In this document: positions 5,645-8,550 of the stretch, one piece after another
Layout: each line of letters starts with the position of its first letter
Numbering within the stretch: the stretch's first letter is position 1
Assembly: GCA_021831005.1 (NCBI GenBank)
Contig: JAKBNO010000017.1
Location: forward strand, 1 to 8,550
DNA length: 8,550 bases
Direction: 5' to 3'
Origin: Thermoplasmata archaeon
GTDB taxonomy: Archaea; Thermoplasmatota; Thermoplasmata; Thermoplasmatales; GCA-001856825
Position numbers and translations under genes: made by a program
Notes under the pieces: generated by a model
Databases searched by the model: none
What the model was told of the DNA's origin: nothing
The model's input: the letters and a program-made list of their open reading frames with translations, nothing else

Positions 5645-6350
5645 AAGTTGTCAAGAAAGTATTCAGGAGATCTGCGAATTTCTCTGGAAATTGGACGTGA
5701 GGTACGTGGTTCCCATTTTCTATCTCGACGAAGGCGCTTCCCTGAATATACGCATGGAGCATCCTTCCGTTTTCAATTGGGATGACCCCGTCATCCTTTC
5801 CCCATATGATCAGCGTCTTCGCCTTTAATTTCTTCAATTCGGACTCCTTGAGTTTCCAGCTGGGACTAGAGTTATTCTTCACTATGTTGGATATGACTGA
5901 CTGAGCGTTCATTGGGTTGCTGCGCACTACCATTTCCACGAATTGGTCTCTGCTTCCCTCTTCCATTTCTCCGAACGTTCTGTTTACTCCAGCGCTGTCT
6001 TCCAGCACCAGGTGAGTGGGTTGCTTTCTGTCGAGTGAATAGCGCATTGCTATCCATCCTCCGTAAGAATTGCCTACTAGAGAGATATCTTCCAGACCCA
6101 GGGCTTCTGTTAGTTCCCCTATCACATCTTCCTGCACTCTGATTGTATACTCGATGTCGGGTTTCGCTGACCTTCCCTGACCCACCAGGTCAAGAAAATA
6201 GAGACCAATACCTTCCTTCAGATACTGTGGCAACTTCATCCAGGAGTTACCTGTCCCGCCCAGACCGTGAAGGAAGATAACCGGGATTTTTCCACTTCTC
6301 TCGATGTAAGATATGGTTCCATATGAGGACTTGAAACTCCTTCTGAACAC
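5643..6350 (-). CDS. Alpha/beta-fold hydrolase
   Basis: This 235-residue single-domain hydrolase carries a complete visible catalytic set. HGLGGTGNSW (28-37) is the oxyanion-hole region. YFLDLVGQGRSAKP (51-64) is the usual D-x-x-G-x-G-x-S strand, with Gln in place of the common His. GNSYGG (93-98) is the nucleophile elbow with Ser95. WGKDDGVIP (183-191) provides the acid, probably Asp187, and GNHVPHVQFPEKF (213-225) provides the base, probably His215. The cap (about 120-170) is small and helical. It resembles MhpC/bromoperoxidase-type esterases, but the substrate cannot be assigned. There is no signal peptide, so it acts in the cytoplasm. Translation appears to start at GTG 6350: the frame runs back to a TGA near 6386 without an ATG, and a CTTTATCG box lies about 24 bases upstream. 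It is divergent from the DUF998 gene. Confidence 0.93.
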   Translation of the reverse strand: MFRRSFKSSYGTISYIERSGKIPVIFLHGLGGTGNSWMKLPQYLKEGIGLYFLDLVGQGRSAKPDIEYTIRVQEDVIGELTEALGLEDISLVGNSYGGWIAMRYSLDRKQPTHLVLEDSAGVNRTFGEMEEGSRDQFVEMVVRSNPMNAQSVISNIVKNNSSPSWKLKESELKKLKAKTLIIWGKDDGVIPIENGRMLHAYIQGSAFVEIENGNHVPHVQFPEKFADLLNTFLTT

Positions 6351-6369
6351 CGTCTTAAAGTCTGGCGCT

Positions 6370-6377
6370 CGATAAAG
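6370..6377 (-). promoter_or_regulatory. TATA-like box for the alpha/beta hydrolase
   Basis: CTTTATCG on the minus strand is centred about 24 bases before the GTG at 6350, with no SD between. It supports a leaderless GTG start. It is about 15 bases from the oppositely directed box for DUF998, so the two promoters are packed back to back within 72 bases. Confidence 0.35.
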
Positions 6378-6390
6378 CGTTATTCAATTA

Positions 6391-6401
6391 ATGTTATTAG
6401 C
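6391..6401 (+). promoter_or_regulatory. TATA-like box for the DUF998 gene
   Basis: ATGTTATTAGC is centred about 27 bases before the GTG at 6423. A second A/T stretch at 6408-6415 is too close to be the TATA box for that start. No SD is present. Confidence 0.4.
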
Positions 6402-6422
6402 AGGTACAAATTATACTAGTCC

Positions 6423-6998
6423 GTGGAAAAGATAGCTTCCAAAAAAAGCCTAAACGTGGCTGGAGTTCTGCTTTTTGTTTTTGCCGTTCAATTTACCATT
6501 ATGTTGTTTATCACAGAGGCGCTCTATCACGGTTACAGCATTGCAAACAATTACATCAGTGATCTCGGAGTCGGACCAACGGGATTCCTCTTCGACACTT
6601 CCATTTCTGTCCTTGGGATTGCGGTTATAGCATCAGCATTCTTTGTGTATCGCGGTTTCGACGTAAAGGTGTTCCCCATCCTGTTAGGACTGACCGGTGT
6701 CGGTGCACTTCTGGTTGGTGTTTTCAATGAGAACTATGGAGCGCTTCATGGATATGTTTCGGACTTAACATTCATAATGGGACCATTGACCGCAATCTAC
6801 GCCTACAGGTACCAGACCTCTCCCTTTAAGTTCATGTCGGTCGCTCTTGGAGTGATCTCGTACATCGCAATCATCTTCTTCATGTTCTTTGGGTCACCCG
6901 TTATAGGCGTCGGCGGTTGGGAGAGACTGATCGTTTATCCCTTCCTACTATGGGGAATAGGTTACGGTGCATTCTTGACCGGATTGTCTTACAAGTAG
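6423..6998 (+). CDS. DUF998 family six-helix membrane protein
   Basis: This 191-residue protein has six hydrophobic segments at about 10-32, 57-77, 82-102, 112-129, 134-158 and 168-188 and very short loops. The signature NNYISDLGVGPTGFLFDTS (42-60) after the first helix matches the DUF998 family (N-x-x-SDLG, then F-x-x-S). Further polar residues in or near membrane segments, FNEN (101-104), His109 and GGWERL (164-169), are typical of that family and may line an active site or channel. No biochemical role is established for DUF998. It starts with GTG at 6423: an in-frame TAG lies directly upstream at 6417-6419, so no longer form exists. It appears monocistronic and converges on the DUF2130 gene after a 65-base gap, which holds only a weak 5-base stem (GTTAG/CTAAC, 7044-7059). 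Confidence 0.9.
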   Translation: MEKIASKKSLNVAGVLLFVFAVQFTIMLFITEALYHGYSIANNYISDLGVGPTGFLFDTSISVLGIAVIASAFFVYRGFDVKVFPILLGLTGVGALLVGVFNENYGALHGYVSDLTFIMGPLTAIYAYRYQTSPFKFMSVALGVISYIAIIFFMFFGSPVIGVGGWERLIVYPFLLWGIGYGAFLTGLSYK

Positions 6999-7063
6999 AT
7001 TGCAGAAACTTTGCCGGGCCAATTGCTTGGAAGTCAGGGAATGGTTAGAGCTGACTAACTCTG

Positions 7064-8206
7064 TTATTCCTCATCTTGATCTGGAAGGCTCAGGACCTTC
7101 ACATTTGAGAGACTGGGACCAATTATCCCTTGAAGATCTCCGAACATCCCCGAGATGCTTCCAATAGCCTTGTCTATCTCCTTCGTTCTCTTGGCCCATT
7201 GTCTCTCCATCGACCTCTTTTCCGATTCTATATCGTTTCTCATCCGCACTATACCATCCGCCACTGCTTCAACCCTCTGCCTGAACTGCGTGCTGGTGAG
7301 GTAATGGTAGAGAATGTCCTTGGTTTCATTGCTGCTCTCTCCCAACCTCCTCTGTCTTGCAAGCTCGATCAGGTTCATTCTTGCAATGATTGCGAGTGGG
7401 ACCGCGTTCTCAAAATTTGTGACGAGAATCCCGTTCTTCACCCCAAACGTAGAGATGTCTCTCGGCAGAGACTTCGTGACTATTACCCCCGTCTCTGCAT
7501 TATAGTTTACGAGCTCTCCCTTGAGTTTCATAATCCATTCATCCTTCCATTCCTTCGTCCTCTTTGTCTCCCATGCTATTATTCCTGAGTCTATTCCCGC
7601 CGAATTCTTCACAGTGTGTATGAGATCCGGGCCCTTTGTCCCCTGAGTTACCGGCGCGACCGCATCCATTGGGAATGCACCCCTCAACCTGTCCTCTAGC
7701 TCCTCCTCAAGGACCTCCCCCTGAAGCTGCTGTGAGCCCTGCTCGATTTTTTGCTTCAGGTCCTGAACCTGCTTCATCAGACCCTCGTTGGTTTGCTGAA
7801 TCTCCCTGCTCTTGAGATTGAATTCTTCATTATACTCCCTCCTCAAGCTTTCTCTCATCTTCACTTTCTCTTCGTCCAGCAGTCTTTCCGATGCGATTTT
7901 CTGTTCCCTGAGATTCTCTTCCAGTTCCATCCTCTTCTTCCTCTCTTCGCTCTCCCTCTTCTGACTTTCCTGCAGATGCCTTTCCTTTATCGATATGCTG
8001 TCCTCCATCTGAGAAAACTTTGAGTTGAACTCTTCCCCCAATCTCTCCTTCAATTTCTCTCTCTCATCGACGATTTTCTTTTCCATCTCTGATCTGAACT
8101 TCTTTTCATACAGTTCGTTTGCCTTTGATTCTATGGACTCTCTCAGTGCGGTTGAAACGGGAATCTCGGCTCCACACTTAGGGCAAGTCATCGTGTCTTC
8201 GACCAT
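7064..8206 (-). CDS. DUF2130 protein: coiled coil plus PD-(D/E)XK-like domain
   Basis: The protein has 380 residues. It starts with one CPKCG pair (8-12), a half zinc ribbon. Residues about 22-165 are almost entirely Glu/Lys/Arg-rich heptad-like sequence, a long coiled coil. The conserved domain (about 160-290) begins LQGEVLEEELEDRL and continues through FPMDAVAPVTQGTKGPDLIH to SGIIAWETKRTKEW, VIVTKSLPRD, and GILVTNFENAVPLA, the pattern of DUF2130. Glu167/168, Asp194 and Glu213-x-Lys215 are placed like a PD-(D/E)XK nuclease core, so metal-dependent DNA or RNA cleavage is possible but inferred. A second helical stretch (about 300-350) follows. There is no membrane segment. The ATG at 8206 has no SD and has a TATA-like box 28 bases upstream, favouring it over Met6. 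The gene seems to be transcribed alone. Confidence 0.93.
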   Translation of the reverse strand: MVEDTMTCPKCGAEIPVSTALRESIESKANELYEKKFRSEMEKKIVDEREKLKERLGEEFNSKFSQMEDSISIKERHLQESQKRESEERKKRMELEENLREQKIASERLLDEEKVKMRESLRREYNEEFNLKSREIQQTNEGLMKQVQDLKQKIEQGSQQLQGEVLEEELEDRLRGAFPMDAVAPVTQGTKGPDLIHTVKNSAGIDSGIIAWETKRTKEWKDEWIMKLKGELVNYNAETGVIVTKSLPRDISTFGVKNGILVTNFENAVPLAIIARMNLIELARQRRLGESSNETKDILYHYLTSTQFRQRVEAVADGIVRMRNDIESEKRSMERQWAKRTKEIDKAIGSISGMFGDLQGIIGPSLSNVKVLSLPDQDEE

Positions 8207-8227
8207 GATCTATCCAATTTCCCAGAC

Positions 8228-8240
8228 CATTAATTATTTT
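8228..8240 (-). promoter_or_regulatory. TATA-like box for the DUF2130 gene
   Basis: AAAATAATTAATG on the minus strand is centred about 28 bases before the ATG at 8206, without an SD. It is consistent with a leaderless transcript and supports 8206 rather than the in-frame ATG at residue 6. Confidence 0.5.
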
Positions 8241-8311
8241 TTGATGTAGTCAAGAATCTGAGCATGCGAAGATGCCGAATATCTTTCGATGTCAAAGGAG
8301 AAAGGAAGAAA

Positions 8312-8323
8312 TTTTAATATATC
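8312..8323 (+). promoter_or_regulatory. Strong TATA box for the mini-ORF/RimI-like unit
   Basis: TTTTAATATATC is preceded by the purine-rich GGAAGAAA (8304-8311), a BRE-like element, and is the best promoter match in the window. The expected transcription start is near 8343-8346, right at the SD. The leader would be only about 12 bases and would start with the ribosome binding site itself. Confidence 0.55.
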
Positions 8324-8344
8324 AATTTCCATCCCCCCAACTGA

Positions 8345-8351
8345 GGAGGTG
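8345..8351 (+). promoter_or_regulatory. Near-perfect Shine-Dalgarno sequence for the acidic mini-ORF
   Basis: GGAGGTG is fully complementary to the archaeal 16S 3' end and lies five bases before the ATG at 8357. Most first genes in this window have no SD, so its presence in front of a 20-codon frame argues that the frame is translated. Confidence 0.65.
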
Positions 8352-8356
8352 CCCTC

Positions 8357-8416
8357 ATGTTGGCAAAGAGAAGACCGGATGATGACGAAGACGATGAGGA
8401 TGATGAAGATTTCTGA
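8357..8416 (+). CDS. Acidic 19-residue mini-ORF, possible leader peptide or microprotein
   Basis: The frame encodes MLAKRRPDDDEDDEDDEDF and ends at TGA 8414-8416. A basic KRR cluster is followed by eleven consecutive Asp/Glu residues and a terminal Phe. It is supported by a strong TATA box, a full SD with five-base spacing and an ATG. Its last 14 bases overlap the proposed start of the RimI-like acetyltransferase in another frame, so translation of the two may be coupled. It is too short for family assignment. Alternatives are an upstream regulatory ORF, a free acidic microprotein, or the true N-terminus of the acetyltransferase separated from it by a frameshift (the frames differ by +1). The GAT/GAC/GAA-rich DNA is low complexity, so chance is not excluded. 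Confidence 0.5.
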   Translation: MLAKRRPDDDEDDEDDEDF

Positions 8417-8550
8417 ACCCCTTTTGAGAAGAGGCTCCATCGAGGACATTGAAGAAATAACAAGAATAGAGAACAGGGCGTTTGGAAGTCATGCGTATGA
8501 CTACCCCTCTCTGAGATACATGCTAGAGATAGCCAATTCTGTAACGGTAG
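8403..8550 (+). CDS. GNAT acetyltransferase, RimI-like N-terminal part (cut by right edge)
   Basis: An open frame of 49 codons runs to the window end. It reads MKISEPLLRRGSIEDIEE, then ITRIENRAFGSHAYDYPSL and RYMLEIANSVTV. This is the strand-helix opening of GNAT enzymes; the RRGSIEDIEEITRIENRAF pattern followed by a Tyr-containing segment is typical of RimI-type protein N-terminal acetyltransferases. The acetyl-CoA binding loop lies beyond the edge, so the call rests on the N-terminus alone. The start is uncertain: in-frame ATGs lie at 8379, 8382, 8394, 8400 and 8403. The upstream ones would add a Met/Thr/Lys low-complexity stretch that is the shifted reading of the acidic repeat, so 8403 is preferred. 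None has a convincing SD of its own, suggesting dependence on translation of the overlapping mini-ORF. Confidence 0.7.
   Translation, partial: MKISEPLLRRGSIEDIEEITRIENRAFGSHAYDYPSLRYMLEIANSVTV

Noticed and set aside
7044..7059. GTTAG/CTAAC inverted repeat between the convergent DUF998 and DUF2130 genes as a terminator
   Set aside because: The stem is only five base pairs with a six-base loop and no T-run follows on either strand.
7985..8190. DUF2130 coiled coil as an SMC/Rad50-type ATPase arm
   Set aside because: No Walker A or B motif occurs in the protein. The conserved domain after the coil is DUF2130.
8234..8449. Minus-strand open frame of 71 codons with a hydrophobic stretch
   Set aside because: The hydrophobic Ile/Val run is the complement of the GAT/GAA-rich acidic repeat and the GNAT start. 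No TATA box or SD is evident, and it runs over the strong plus-strand promoter.

Overview
The window looks archaeal and most like a member of the Thermoplasmata (Thermoplasma-type Euryarchaeota). Several genes have an A/T-rich TATA-like box about 24-29 bases before the start codon and no Shine-Dalgarno (SD) sequence, which is the signature of leaderless archaeal transcripts. Where an SD does occur (AGGTGA before the first acetyltransferase, GGAGGTG near the right end) it matches the archaeal 16S 3' end. Arginine is mostly AGA/AGG, three genes begin with GTG, and the families present (short malic enzyme, DUF1634, DUF998, DUF2130, Band_7_1/SPFH with zinc ribbons) fit. By eye the base composition is moderate, somewhat under half G+C. 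The lineage is an inference: there is no rRNA or marker protein here.

Layout. (1) 1-1654, minus strand: a two-gene unit of a conserved hypothetical protein with a PGYxGY motif, then an SPFH/Band_7 protein ending in zinc ribbons and cut by the left edge. TAA and ATG are directly adjacent. (2) 1840-3647, plus strand: NAD(P)-dependent malic enzyme followed, with translational coupling, by a GNAT acetyltransferase. (3) 3755-6350, minus strand: in transcription order an alpha/beta hydrolase, a small protein with a ribbon-helix-helix-like N-terminus, a TauE/SafE-type permease and a DUF1634 membrane protein. The two junctions around the small protein hold strong inverted repeats next to TATA boxes, so this is probably two or three transcription units rather than one operon. 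(4) 6423-6998, plus strand: a six-helix DUF998 membrane protein, divergent from the hydrolase. (5) 7064-8206, minus strand: a DUF2130 protein, a long coiled coil joined to a PD-(D/E)XK-like nuclease fold. (6) 8357-8550, plus strand: a 19-residue acidic mini-ORF with a near-perfect SD, overlapping the start of a second GNAT gene (RimI-like) cut by the right edge.

How the parts may work together. The SPFH/PGYxGY pair is probably a membrane-associated stress or scaffold module. Malic enzyme supplies pyruvate and reducing power from malate. TauE and DUF1634 probably form one transport unit, and the ribbon-helix-helix-like protein upstream is the obvious candidate local regulator. Nothing indicates a phage, insertion sequence, CRISPR array or classical defence island. 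No tRNA or rRNA was seen. Non-coding gaps are all below about 190 bases.

No complete new system can be claimed from this sequence. The best leads are the acidic mini-ORF in front of the RimI-like gene, the inverted repeats around the ribbon-helix-helix-like gene, the SPFH/PGYxGY pair, and the DUF2130 protein.
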